Source of the DNA: UKL13-2 sp964417885
GTDB taxonomy: Bacteria; Pseudomonadota; Gammaproteobacteria; Burkholderiales; Usitatibacteraceae
Length of the DNA: 31,851 nucleotides
Reading direction: 5' to 3'
Assembly (NCBI GenBank): GCA_964417885.1
Contig: CAYQKN010000034.1
Span: 1 to 31,851, forward strand
A program made the position numbers and the translations under genes. Within the stretch, counting starts at the first letter, position 1, and each line of letters opens with the position of its first letter. Below the pieces are notes generated by a model. It searched no databases, was not told the DNA's origin, and saw only the letters and a program-made list of their open reading frames with translations. Shown one piece after another: positions 21,420-30,575 of the stretch.

Positions 21420-24125
21420 TCACTTGAACTTGTAGGTGGCGGCCAGCGTGTAGTAGATGCTGGCGAACGGGTGGTAGGTGAAGTTGACCGGGCGCGCATT
21501 GGCATCCAGCGGCGGCTTGCGGTCGAACAGGTTCTGGGCAACAAAATTGATCGTCAGCTTCTTGATGCCCGTGTACTGCACCGAAAGGTCCGCCGTCGCA
21601 TTCGAATGCACCGTGCAGGAAGGCTGGCTGTTGCGGATCGCCGCCGAGCAGGTCAGCGTCGGGTCGCGCAGCACGCTATAGCCCTTGTTGAAATTGCCCT
21701 GCAGGCCGATCACGAAGTCGCGGTAGTCCCAATTGGTGCGCACCGTGCCGCGATAGCGCGGGAAGCCGTAGCCGACGGTATCGATCAGCGGCTCGGAATC
21801 GTCGTTGTTGCCGGTGCGCGCATCGTAGTAGGTCATGGCAAAGGTATTGCGCAGCTTGCCCATCGAGCCCAGGTTGATGTTCCAGCGCGCTTCGACGTCG
21901 TAGCCCTTGATATTGGTCTGGCCGCTGTTGAAGAAGAACGTGCTGACCGCCTGCAGCGGGCCGAAGGTTTCACCCGGCAATACCGGGCCGCGGAAGACGC
22001 GGTTGGCGTAGACACCGCTGGTAGCGCCCTCGTTGTCCAGGATCAGGTTGATGTCCAGCAGCGTGATTTCACTGCGGCGGCGGATGTCGAAGTAATCAAC
22101 CGTCAGCGACATGTCCTTGACCGGCTCCCAGATGAAGCCGAGGTTGTAGGACTTCGACTTTTCCGGGTCCAGCCGCTGGGCGTTCTCCAGCAGCGCGGCG
22201 ATATTCTGCGCGCACGCCACCTCGGTGCCGAGGATGCAGCGCTTGGGGTCGGTGACGGTGGTGAAGGCGGTGACGCTGGATCGCGAGATTTCCGTCAGCG
22301 ACGGGGCGCGGAAGCCCTCGGCGTAGGAAGCGCGCACGGCGAAGCTGGGCACCACCTTCCACTTGATGCCGACCTTCGGCGTGGTCGAGCGGCCATAGTC
22401 GGAGTACTTGTCGGTGCGCATTGCCAGCTGCGATTCGACATTCTTGAAAAACGGAATGCTCAGTTCGGCGTAGCCGGAGGTGACGTTGCGGTCGCCGTCG
22501 GCAAAGGCACCGCCGAAGCCGATCACTTCACCGGCCAGCTTGGCCGGATCGGGGTTGGCGAGGCGGTCTTCCTTGCGATACTCGAGTCCGGCGGCGACGG
22601 CGAGCGGGCCGCCGGACAGCTGCATCAGTTCCTTCGAGCCCTTGAGGTCAACGATGGTGAATGACGATTCGGCGCGGTCGAGGGTATTGATGCGCAGGTC
22701 GGCCGGCTTGATCGCGCCGGCGCCCGGATTGAGGAAATTGTAGGTGCCGTTGAGGATGCCCTGGGTCAGCGGCGTGCGGCGAATCTGGTTGTACTGAACG
22801 ATGTCGGTCTCATTTTTCGAGTACAGGACACCGGCTTCCCAGTCCACCGTGCCCCACACACCCTTGAGCGCGCCGACCATGCGGGTGGCTTCGGAGTCCG
22901 CGGCGCGGTCGCCGTTGCCGACTTCGGCAAAGCGATGGCGCAGGATTACTGGTGCGCCGAACGGGTTGTTGGGATGCGTTGCCGGCAGGAATTCGGGCAG
23001 GTTGACCAGCTTCTTTTCGTTGCTCGAGTACCACTGGCCGAAATCACCGTACACCTGCGGGTTGCCGCGGTAATAGGTCTTGGTGCGGTTGAAGCCGAAT
23101 TCGACCGAACCGGACAGGTTGGCGGAAAAGTCGTAGGTGCCGCGCGCAAAGAAGTTGTCACGATCGCTCTTCGGCACGATGTCCTGGTTGGACGGCAGGT
23201 CCCAGCGGCAGATGCCGTTGATGCGCACCGCACCCTGGTTGCAATTGGCCGGCTGCTGCGCCGCCGCCCGGAACGCGGTGGCGGTGGCCTGGCCGGTGGT
23301 CAGGTTATAGACGCCGTTCAGGTAGTTGCCGGCAAACGAGGACGAGTTGCGCGCAAAAGTCTGGAACGAGGCATTGGTCTGCAGGGTCGGGTAAAGGATG
23401 TAGTTGATCACGTCGTCGACCTTGGTGACCTGGCGTTCCACCCGCTCGTAGTTCATGAACACGTTGTAGCGGTCGCGCGCCAGGTCGCCGAAGCCCAGCG
23501 TGGTCGAGGCGCGCGTGACCATGTATTCGCTGTCGCGGTTCATCGAAAAGGCGCCGCCGATCTGCGCTCCGGAATAATCCTTGCGCAGGATGATGTTGAC
23601 CACGCCGGCCACCGCTTCGGAGCCGTAGATGGCCGACGCGCCATCCTTCAGGATTTCGATCCGGTCGATCACATCCAGCGGCAGCGCGTCCAGGTTGACC
23701 ACCGCGGACTGGCCGAAGTTGGGATCGTTGGGACCGAACGGGGCGATGCGGCGGCCGTTCAGCAGCACCAGCGTCGCCGCCGAACCGAGACCGCGCAGCG
23801 AAACCGTCGACGCACCCGAGGAAAAGCTGTTGGCGCCGGTGATGTCATTGAGGCCGCCGCCGGCATTGGTCGGCAGCGTGCGCAGCAGTTCGGTCACCGT
23901 CTGCTTGCCGGAATTCTCGATTTCCTCGCGCGAGATCACCTGGATCGGCGCGCTGCCCTCGGCATCGACGCGCTTGATGTTGGAGCCGGTGACTTCGATC
24001 TTCTCGATCTTCTGCGCCGGTGCTGCCTGCTGCGCCAGCGCGCTGGCGGCCGGCATCATGCCGCCGACCGCACCTGCACACAGCAGCCCGATCGAGTAAG
24101 CCAGCTTTTTCCTTTTTGCCTGCAT
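21420..24125 (-). CDS. TonB-dependent outer membrane receptor 1
   Basis: 901 residues. A signal peptide ends near ASALAQQ (about residue 33). A TonB-box-like start KIEKIEVTGSNIKR leads into the plug domain (about 40-165: LLRTLPTNAGGGLND, VSLRGLGSAATLVLLNGRR, IEILKDGASAIYGSEAVAGVVNI). The remainder is a long beta-barrel ending in ASIYYTLAATYKFK. The final residue is Lys, with Phe one before it, which is unusual for the outer-membrane insertion signal. The type is common in Burkholderiales and Xanthomonadales and imports siderophores, sugars or peptides; the substrate is not readable here. ATG 24125 follows GAGGAA at about 7 nt. Confidence 0.93.
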   Translation of the reverse strand: MQAKRKKLAYSIGLLCAGAVGGMMPAASALAQQAAPAQKIEKIEVTGSNIKRVDAEGSAPIQVISREEIENSGKQTVTELLRTLPTNAGGGLNDITGANSFSSGASTVSLRGLGSAATLVLLNGRRIAPFGPNDPNFGQSAVVNLDALPLDVIDRIEILKDGASAIYGSEAVAGVVNIILRKDYSGAQIGGAFSMNRDSEYMVTRASTTLGFGDLARDRYNVFMNYERVERQVTKVDDVINYILYPTLQTNASFQTFARNSSSFAGNYLNGVYNLTTGQATATAFRAAAQQPANCNQGAVRINGICRWDLPSNQDIVPKSDRDNFFARGTYDFSANLSGSVEFGFNRTKTYYRGNPQVYGDFGQWYSSNEKKLVNLPEFLPATHPNNPFGAPVILRHRFAEVGNGDRAADSEATRMVGALKGVWGTVDWEAGVLYSKNETDIVQYNQIRRTPLTQGILNGTYNFLNPGAGAIKPADLRINTLDRAESSFTIVDLKGSKELMQLSGGPLAVAAGLEYRKEDRLANPDPAKLAGEVIGFGGAFADGDRNVTSGYAELSIPFFKNVESQLAMRTDKYSDYGRSTTPKVGIKWKVVPSFAVRASYAEGFRAPSLTEISRSSVTAFTTVTDPKRCILGTEVACAQNIAALLENAQRLDPEKSKSYNLGFIWEPVKDMSLTVDYFDIRRRSEITLLDINLILDNEGATSGVYANRVFRGPVLPGETFGPLQAVSTFFFNSGQTNIKGYDVEARWNINLGSMGKLRNTFAMTYYDARTGNNDDSEPLIDTVGYGFPRYRGTVRTNWDYRDFVIGLQGNFNKGYSVLRDPTLTCSAAIRNSQPSCTVHSNATADLSVQYTGIKKLTINFVAQNLFDRKPPLDANARPVNFTYHPFASIYYTLAATYKFK

Positions 24126-24157
24126 GTTCAATTCCTCAACAGTTGAAGTGGTTTGAT

Positions 24158-24181
24158 CCGGCGGTGGCGCGCCACCGCCGG
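24158..24181. promoter_or_regulatory. Perfect 24-bp palindrome between the two receptor genes
   Basis: The arm CCGGCGGTGGCG is followed immediately by its exact complement. It lies 17 bp after the receptor 2 stop and 32 bp before the receptor 1 start. It would form a very stable stem with only a minimal loop in RNA. No T-run. Candidate mRNA processing or stability element. Confidence 0.55.
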
Positions 24182-24198
24182 TGTGGATGGATGCGGGT

Positions 24199-27100
24199 TC
24201 AGAACGTCGCGGTCAGGTTGAGAAACACCCGCCGACCGAGCGCGTCGTATACCTGCGGGTAGGTATTGCCGTTGCCGAACGTTGCCGAGGTCAGCCCCGA
24301 CAGCGGCGGGTCCTTGTCGAACAGGTTGTTGATGCCGGCACGCAGCACGAGTTGCTTGGTGATTGCCCATGAGCCGGCGATGTCGAAGTAATTCGCTGCG
24401 GCGAGTCGCTCGTCGAACGGCAACACGGCCGTTTGCAGGAGCGGTGACGAACTCAGGCCTTCCTGCTTCACTTCGCCGATATAGCGCCAGGTAAACGCCA
24501 TATCGACGTTCCACGGTGTTGCCCAGGTGGCGCGCACCTTGTGACGCCATTTCGCCTGCGGCGCGCCGCAGGTGCCGCCGTGATAACCGGCACAGTTGTA
24601 GTCACCCAACCCCGGGATCGGCTCGAGGACAAACTCCTTGGTGTAGGTCCCCAGCATGTCGACCGTCAGGCCGCCGTAGGCACCAAGCTTCTGGTTATAG
24701 CTCGCACCAATATCGACACCGGAAGTTTTCAGCTTGCCCAGGTTTTGATTGGTCGCGATGACGGTTCCGGCGGGCAAGGCCCACAAGGTGCCCAATCGGT
24801 CGCGCTGTACCAGGCTGCAGAACGCCGGACTGCCGGTCGCCAGGCATTGCGCCAGAATGGTACCGGGCGGCGGCGGCAGGATCACCTTTTCCACCGTGAT
24901 GTTGAAGGCGTCCAGCGTTGCACTGAAATTGCGCGTTGGTGTGAATACGATGCCAAGCGTGTAACTGTCCGAGGATTCCGGTGCCAATGCCGCGTTGCCC
25001 CCGGCTGACACATTGTATTGACCGGCCGGGCTGTCCAGGAAGGCATTGCCGTACAGGTTTGCCGGCAGTCCGGTACGTGCGCACTCGGCCGCGGTGTTCA
25101 CGCGCGAAGGACCACAAGGGTCCGCATTCAGGTTGAAAAGGCCCGGTGCCACGGGCGCAAACAATTCAGCCACATTGGCGGCACGAACGGCACGCTGGTA
25201 ACTTCCGCGCGTGCGCAGTTCCTTGACCGGCGCCCACTCGATGCCGAGCCCGTAGGAATTGGTTCTCGATCCGATGTTGTAGTCGGAACTGCGGTAGCTG
25301 CCGTTGACACTCAAGAGGTGCGCCAGCGGCTTGCCTTCCATCAGCGGTGCCCGCACCTCAGCAAAGATTTCCTTCACCGTGTATCCGCCGGATTGGCCAA
25401 TCACGGTGCCAAATCCTGCCAGGTCGCCCGAGGCATACTGCGTATCGGTTTCGAGTGTCGCTTTCTCCTCGTGACGCTCAACACCAAATGCCACGCCTAC
25501 GCCGTTGTTGGCCATCGGCAACTTGATGCCGTAGTTGCCCAGGTCAGCGGAAATGCTACCGCCCTGAATCTTCTGCTCGGTCGAGCCGGTCTGGAATCCG
25601 GGGGTGGAAATGTAAGCCAGCGAAGCCGGGGTGACGCCTCCCAGGGCCCAGATGTTGTAGGGCACGCAGCCGACAGCGCCGGAACGGCAGACGATATTGC
25701 CGGCGGCGTCACGCACTGCGTCCAGCGCCAGCGAGATCCGGGCCAGTGACAAGTCGTTGCGAACCGTGTTCTGGTAGATGACCTTGGCCGTCTGTGCGAA
25801 CAGGTCGTAATTCCAGTGGGTGAGGAAATCACCCTTGACGCCGACCACCGAGCGGTACGAGGTATGGCGAATATCGTCCTGGCGTCCGCCACCTTCGACA
25901 TTGCGCCTCAGGATGAACGCATCGGCGGTGCCGGTAGTACCGTTGCAGCCAAGGTCGCGCCGCCAGTCGGCGGACAGGAAAGGGTTATCGCAGTTGATTG
26001 GCCCGCCACCGGTTGCCGATCCGTCGTATCCGAACAGGCCGCTGGGCGCGATCTGCGCAACGGTATGGTCATCGTGGAACGAGAATTCGGAGTAGACCTT
26101 TGCATTCGGCAGGACATCATAGTTGGCGAAGGCATTGAAGCCATAGCGCTCGGACGGACGCTGGAAATAGTTGATCGGACCGAAGTTGTATTGATCGCTG
26201 GCCCCGACGTAAGCGCGGGTGCCGCCGGCCGCATTGGCGACCGTGCGCGCACCGGCGGCGACCACGAATTGTCCGGGAAAACTGGTACCCGATCCTCCGC
26301 ATCGCAATCCAGGTCCGAAGGTGGTGCCGTTGATCGTGTTGCTGGTGGCAACGGTGGCATTGCCGATCGAGCACGCGCTGAAGTCGCGCTCGGATTGCAG
26401 CAATGCATCTTCCTTCTTGTAGTTGAAAAAGGCGGTAGCGTTACCCTTGCCGCTGGCGAAATTGCCGCCGATGAGCATGCTCATGTCGAAAATCTTGCCA
26501 TCCGAACTCTTGTCGGACGGCAGCTGGAAACCGGTGGGATTGGAAATGCCGCGTGCGCGAATCATGTCGGCGGTGCCGGTCTTGTCGTGCTGCTGGTGGT
26601 TGTAGAAGCTCTGGTTCAGCTCGAACTGCACGCCCTCAAACTTGTCGTTCATGATGAAATTGATGACACCGGCCACGGCGTCCGAGCCATACACCGCTGA
26701 GGCACCACCCGTGAGCACTTCGACACGCTTGATCAACGGCGCCGGAATCTGGTTCAAATCCGGCGCAGGGCTGTTGTTGCTGCCGGCACCGCCGCGTGGC
26801 GTGCCTGCCGGCAACCGTCGACCGTTGACCAGTACCAGCGTGCGGGTCGGCCCCAGGGCGCGCAGGTTGACCGTCGCCGTCCCGGTCGAGCCGTTCGACA
26901 CATTGCCACCCTGGTCGGCGATCACCTGCGGCAGGTTGTTGAGCAGGTTCTCCACCGATCGCACGCCGTCAATTGCGATGGCCTTGGCATCGATCACCGT
27001 CACCGGGCTGGCGCCCTCCAGGTTGGGTGGCGGAATGCGGGTGCCGGTCACTTCGATTTTTTCCGTCGTCTGGGCCGGGGTTGCGGCGGCCTGCTGCTGC

Positions 27101-27201
27101 GCCCAGGCCGGGCCAGCCGCCATCAGCGCCAGCGCAAGCTGGGTCGCCATCACCGCCGGCTTGAGTGCAAAACCTGTCGACACGTGCCTGTTATTTTTCA
27201 T
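24199..27201 (-). CDS. TonB-dependent outer membrane receptor 2
   Basis: 1000 residues from ATG 27201, which has a full AGGAGG 5 nt upstream; the open frame extends further but without family match. A signal peptide ends near GPAWAQQ (residue 34). The TonB-box-like EKIEVTGTRI and a plug domain follow (LLNNLPQV, VNLRALGPTRTLVLVNGRRL, VEVLTGGASAVYGSDAVAGVINF). The barrel is large and ends in the classical terminal Phe (VFLNLTATF). Several Cys pairs in the extracellular-loop parts (CSIGNATV to LRCGG, DPCGPSRV to ECARTG) suggest disulfide-stabilised loops. It is first in the four-gene array and only about 35% alike, by eye, to receptor 1. The substrate is unknown. Confidence 0.93.
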   Translation of the reverse strand: MKNNRHVSTGFALKPAVMATQLALALMAAGPAWAQQQAAATPAQTTEKIEVTGTRIPPPNLEGASPVTVIDAKAIAIDGVRSVENLLNNLPQVIADQGGNVSNGSTGTATVNLRALGPTRTLVLVNGRRLPAGTPRGGAGSNNSPAPDLNQIPAPLIKRVEVLTGGASAVYGSDAVAGVINFIMNDKFEGVQFELNQSFYNHQQHDKTGTADMIRARGISNPTGFQLPSDKSSDGKIFDMSMLIGGNFASGKGNATAFFNYKKEDALLQSERDFSACSIGNATVATSNTINGTTFGPGLRCGGSGTSFPGQFVVAAGARTVANAAGGTRAYVGASDQYNFGPINYFQRPSERYGFNAFANYDVLPNAKVYSEFSFHDDHTVAQIAPSGLFGYDGSATGGGPINCDNPFLSADWRRDLGCNGTTGTADAFILRRNVEGGGRQDDIRHTSYRSVVGVKGDFLTHWNYDLFAQTAKVIYQNTVRNDLSLARISLALDAVRDAAGNIVCRSGAVGCVPYNIWALGGVTPASLAYISTPGFQTGSTEQKIQGGSISADLGNYGIKLPMANNGVGVAFGVERHEEKATLETDTQYASGDLAGFGTVIGQSGGYTVKEIFAEVRAPLMEGKPLAHLLSVNGSYRSSDYNIGSRTNSYGLGIEWAPVKELRTRGSYQRAVRAANVAELFAPVAPGLFNLNADPCGPSRVNTAAECARTGLPANLYGNAFLDSPAGQYNVSAGGNAALAPESSDSYTLGIVFTPTRNFSATLDAFNITVEKVILPPPPGTILAQCLATGSPAFCSLVQRDRLGTLWALPAGTVIATNQNLGKLKTSGVDIGASYNQKLGAYGGLTVDMLGTYTKEFVLEPIPGLGDYNCAGYHGGTCGAPQAKWRHKVRATWATPWNVDMAFTWRYIGEVKQEGLSSSPLLQTAVLPFDERLAAANYFDIAGSWAITKQLVLRAGINNLFDKDPPLSGLTSATFGNGNTYPQVYDALGRRVFLNLTATF

Positions 27202-27618
27202 CACTGCCTCCTTGTTGTGGACCATGGTGGTTTTCAGCAAGGACGCATCATGAACGGCGCGGTTGCTACGGATTGCACCTGTCTGTCCCGGATCGCGACA
27301 AATGTGCACACACAGCCCGGCAACCGGCTGTGCACCGGCAAATTGCGGTCACACTGGATGCAATCGCCGCCGCAGACGCCATGTCCGGTGACATCCGCTA
27401 CGTTCGCCACGCAATGCCGATGCGTGCCGGCGACAGGGCTGTTGCAACGCTGCAACAGTGGCGCCGGAAAGCCGCCCGTCCGGCGCGGTGCGGCGCATCC
27501 GGCGCGGTAACGGAATTTGCCGGCCGTAGCGGCCTGTGGCGAAGGCACAGCCGGCCGCGCCAGCCCCGCGCGCGGCCCGCGCTGCTATCATCTGCCCAAA
27601 CAACAGGAGGAGAAGGCC
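27202..27618. other. Divergent intergenic region with candidate operator
   Basis: 417 bp separate the receptor array (minus) from the glutamate synthase-like gene (plus). It contains a perfect inverted repeat at 27439-27458 (CTGTTGCA, 4-base spacer ACGC, TGCAACAG), which has the form of a dimeric repressor site. A hairpin with CACAGCC arms sits at 27311-27332, in what would be the leader of the receptor mRNA. No credible gene is present. Confidence 0.5.
27583..27591 (+). promoter_or_regulatory. Extended -10 element before the glutamate synthase-like gene
   Basis: TGC-TATCAT lies 27 bases before the GTG start at 27619 and 13 bases before its AGGAGG. No -35 is evident. Confidence 0.45.
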
Positions 27619-29401
27619 GTGCTGAACGCCATGGATTCGATCGTGCCGCAACGCTACTGGGCGTGGGCCGGGTTCGCGATTCTCTGTCTTGTATCGATAT
27701 TGCTATCGGCCGTGTCGACCTGGTGGATCTGGCCGGCCCTGGCCTTCGGCCTGCTGGCACTGGTCGGCCTGGTTGATTACACCCAGGACCGCCAGGCGAT
27801 CCGCCGCAACTATCCGGTGGTGGCCCACCTGCGTTTCGTATTCGAATACTTCCGCCCGNNNNNNNNNNGGCCTGGTCGTGCTCGGCACGTGGGACCCGCT
27901 GCCGCGTCGCAGCACGCTGCGCCGCAACCACCCGCTGCTCGCGCACTTCCGCTACGGCCTGGAAAAGATCGGCCCGGAGATCCGCCAGTACTTCATCGAG
28001 TCCGACACCGAGGAGCAGCCGTTCTCGCGCTCGCAACGTTCCATCGTCTACCAGCGCGCCAAGGGTGTGGCCGACAAGCGGCCGTTCGGCACCCAGATCA
28101 ATGTCTATCTGCCCGGCTACGAGTGGATCAACCACTCGATGGCGCCGTCGGACATTCCCAGCCACGATTTCCGCATCACCATCGGCGGCCCGGATTGCCG
28201 GCAGCCGTATTCGGCCAGCGTGTTCAATATTTCCGCCATGAGTTTCGGCGCGCTGTCGGCCAACGCCGTGCTGGCGCTGAACGAAGGCGCCAAGCGCGGC
28301 AGGTTTTATCACGACACCGGCGAAGGCTCGATCTCGCGCTATCACCGCGGCGTCGGCGAGGTCGGCGGTGGCGACCTGGTGTGGGAGATCGGCTCGGGCT
28401 ACTTCGGCTGCCGCAACGACAGCGGCGGTTTCGACCCGGAAAAATTCCGGCAGAACGCCGCCGGCGAGCAGGTCAAGATGATCGAGATCAAGCTCTCGAA
28501 GGGCGCCAAGCCGGGCCACGGCGGCGTGCTGCCGGGCGCCAAGGTGACGCCGGAAATTGCCGAGGCGCGCGGGGTACCGGTTGGCGTCGACTGCATCTCG
28601 CCGGCCAAGCATTCGGCCTTCTCGACCCCGATCGGCATGATGGAATTCGTCCGCACCCTGCGCGAACTGGCCGGCGGCAAGCCGGTCGGCATCAAGCTCG
28701 CCCTCGGCCACCCGTGGGAATGGTTCGGCATCGTCAAGGCGATGCTGGAAACCGGCGTCACGCCGGACTTCATCGTGGTCGACGGCGGCGAAGGCGGCAC
28801 CGGCGCGGCGCCGCTGGAATTCACCGATCACGTCGGCGCGCCGATGCGCGAAGCCCTGATGCTGGTGCACAACACCCTGGTCGGGGTCAACCTGCGCGAC
28901 CGGATCAAGATCGGCGCCTCGGCCAAGATCGTCACCGCGTTCGACGTCGCCCGCACCATCGCCATGGGCGCGGACTGGTGCAATTCGGCGCGCGGCTTCA
29001 TGTTCGCGCTGGGCTGCCTGCAGGCGCAGACCTGCCACACCGGCCACTGCCCGACCGGCGTCACCACCCAGGACCCGCAGCGGATGCGCGCGCTGGTGGT
29101 GCCGGACAAGGCGGAGCGGGTGCTGCAGTTCCACCAGAACACGCTGCACGCGCTGAAGGAACTGCTGGCCGCCGCAGGGCTGAGCCACCCCGCCCAGCTG
29201 GGGCCGGAGCATGTCATCCGCCGCGTCTCGTCGACCGAGATCCGCTCGCTGGCCGCGCTGCACACCTGGGCCAAACCGGGTGAGCTGCTATCCGGCGTGC
29301 CCGACCTGCCGGTGTTCAAGGTGTTCTGGGCGGTGTCGCGCGCCGACAGCTTCGCCCCGCCGCCGAACGTGCTGTCGATGCACGGCTCGAAGAACCAGTA
29401 G
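27619..29401 (+). CDS. FMN-binding glutamate synthase family protein, broken by an assembly gap
   Basis: The glutamate synthase large-domain family, with an N-terminal membrane anchor. The start is GTG 27619, 8 nt after AGGAGG. Two hydrophobic segments (AGFAILCLVSILLSAVS and WWIWPALAFGLLALVGLV) precede the gap. After it come FNISAMSFGALSANAV, HDTGEGSISRYHR, KLSKGAKPGHGG, DGGEGGTGAAPLEF and the cluster motif C-x5-C-x4-C (GCLQAQTCHTGHC). The reading frame changes by one across the 10 N. A segment RRNYPVVAHLRF before the gap recurs as RRNHPLLAHFRY after it, so the two halves come from two homologous genes joined in assembly, not from a real frameshift. The catalytic domain is intact to the stop. 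Substrate unproven; these proteins lack the amidotransferase domain. Confidence 0.8.
27859..27868. other. Assembly gap (10 N) at a probable chimeric join
   Basis: Ten N bases with homologous but diverged sequence on both sides (about 9 of 22 residues identical over the repeated segment). Confidence 0.95.
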
Positions 29402-29415
29402 CGGCCGCCGGCGGT

Positions 29416-29449
29416 AGTGGCGAATCGCAGCCGCCGCCCCGTCGCCACT
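29416..29449 (+). terminator. Possible 3'-end hairpin after the glutamate synthase-like gene
   Basis: AGTGGCGA and TCGCCACT form perfect 8-bp arms around an 18-base loop, 15 bp after the stop. There is no T-run, so its role in termination is uncertain. Confidence 0.3.
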
Positions 29450-29567
29450 GATCCATCGCACAGCGCCATTCGTCGCCGCTTTGCCCGCGTTGTTCGCATT
29501 GCCCGCATCCTCTCGCAGAATTTCTTGCACAATGCGGCCTACATTCACCTCCCCGTGGAGTGCAGCC

Positions 29568-30422
29568 ATGTTTGAACGACTTTCCCGCAGCTGGCAACTG
29601 GTCAAGGCCAGCGGCGCGGTGCTGAAGCAGGACAAGGAACTGCTGCTGTTCCCGCTCATCTCCTCCCTCTCCACCCTGCTGGTGCTGGCCTGCTTCGCCG
29701 TGCCGGTGATCGGCCTGGGCGCGCTCGACGGCCTGACCGGCCGCGGTGACGGCGTCATCTCGACCGCCGCGTACCTGGTCGCGTTCCTGTTCTATCTCAG
29801 CCAGTACTTCGTGATTTTCTTTTTCAACGCCGCGCTGGTCGGCGCCGCCATGATCCGCCTCGACGGCGGCAACCCGACGCTGGGCGACGGCCTGCGCATT
29901 GCGACCGGCAAGGCCGGCAGCATTCTCGGCTATGCCTTCATCGCCGCCACCGTCGGCATGATCCTGCGCGCGATCCAGGAACGGGTCGGCTTTCTCGGCA
30001 AGATCATCGTCGGCATCCTGGGCACCGGCTGGACGCTGGCTACCTATATGGTGGTACCGGTGCTGGTGACGCGCGATGTCGGCCCGGTCGATGCGGTCAA
30101 GGAAAGTGCCATGCTGCTGAAGAAAACCTGGGGCGAGAACATCGCCGGCCAGGCCGGCCTGGGCCTCGCATTCGGCCTGATCCAGTTCGGCATCATCATC
30201 GGCGGCATCGTGCTGGTGGTCGCTGCCGGGATGACGCAGAACATGCCGCTGACGATCCTGACCGCAGCACTGGTGGTCGTCGCCGTGCTGGTCACCGCCC
30301 TGATCCACGCGGCGCTGGCCGGCATCTATTCCGCGGCACTCTATCGCTACGCCAGCGGCGGCGAAGACACCGCCGGCTTCAATACTGCCGTGCTGCGCCA
30401 GGCATTCCTGGCGGCGAAATAA
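29568..30422 (+). CDS. DUF6159-like integral membrane protein
   Basis: 284 residues. A short cytoplasmic start MFERLSRSWQLVKASGAVLK and the segment DKELLLFPLISSL are typical of the DUF6159 family. About six hydrophobic helices follow, with FFNAALVGAAMIRLDGGNPT and VPVLVTRDVGPVDAVKESAMLLKKTWGEN in the loops between them. No catalytic motif is visible and the family's function is not established. TGGAG about 8 nt before ATG 29568 supports the start. The third copy of the 66-bp repeat lies 50 bp after its stop. Confidence 0.85.
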   Translation: MFERLSRSWQLVKASGAVLKQDKELLLFPLISSLSTLLVLACFAVPVIGLGALDGLTGRGDGVISTAAYLVAFLFYLSQYFVIFFFNAALVGAAMIRLDGGNPTLGDGLRIATGKAGSILGYAFIAATVGMILRAIQERVGFLGKIIVGILGTGWTLATYMVVPVLVTRDVGPVDAVKESAMLLKKTWGENIAGQAGLGLAFGLIQFGIIIGGIVLVVAAGMTQNMPLTILTAALVVVAVLVTALIHAALAGIYSAALYRYASGGEDTAGFNTAVLRQAFLAAK

Positions 30423-30472
30423 CGCGGCGCTGGTCGGCCTGCCGCGCGGCAATTTTCCAAATCCCGCGCGGC

Positions 30473-30538
30473 AAACTCCAGCACTGGCGCGGCTTTCCAG
30501 TCACTTTTGTGCCAGGAGCCGCTCCAGTGCTGGAGTTT
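30473..30538 (+). repeat. 66-bp intergenic palindromic repeat, copy 3
   Basis: AAACTCCAGCACTGG and its exact complement form perfect 15-bp arms around a centre with CACTTTTGTG. It aligns without gaps to copy 1 (55/66). The right arm runs into TTTTTATTTT, so this copy is also a good intrinsic terminator for the upstream gene. Confidence 0.85.
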
Positions 30539-30575
30539 TTATTTTGAGAACATCTATTGTTGAGCGTTCCAACAT

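Noticed and set aside
27859..29401. Biological frameshift or pseudogene in the glutamate synthase-like gene
   Set aside because: The frame change falls exactly on an N-run of arbitrary length flanked by duplicated homologous sequence; assembly artefact is the simpler cause.
3636..30538. The 66-bp repeats as part of a CRISPR array
   Set aside because: Copies are many kilobases apart, in both strands, with no regular spacers and no cas genes.
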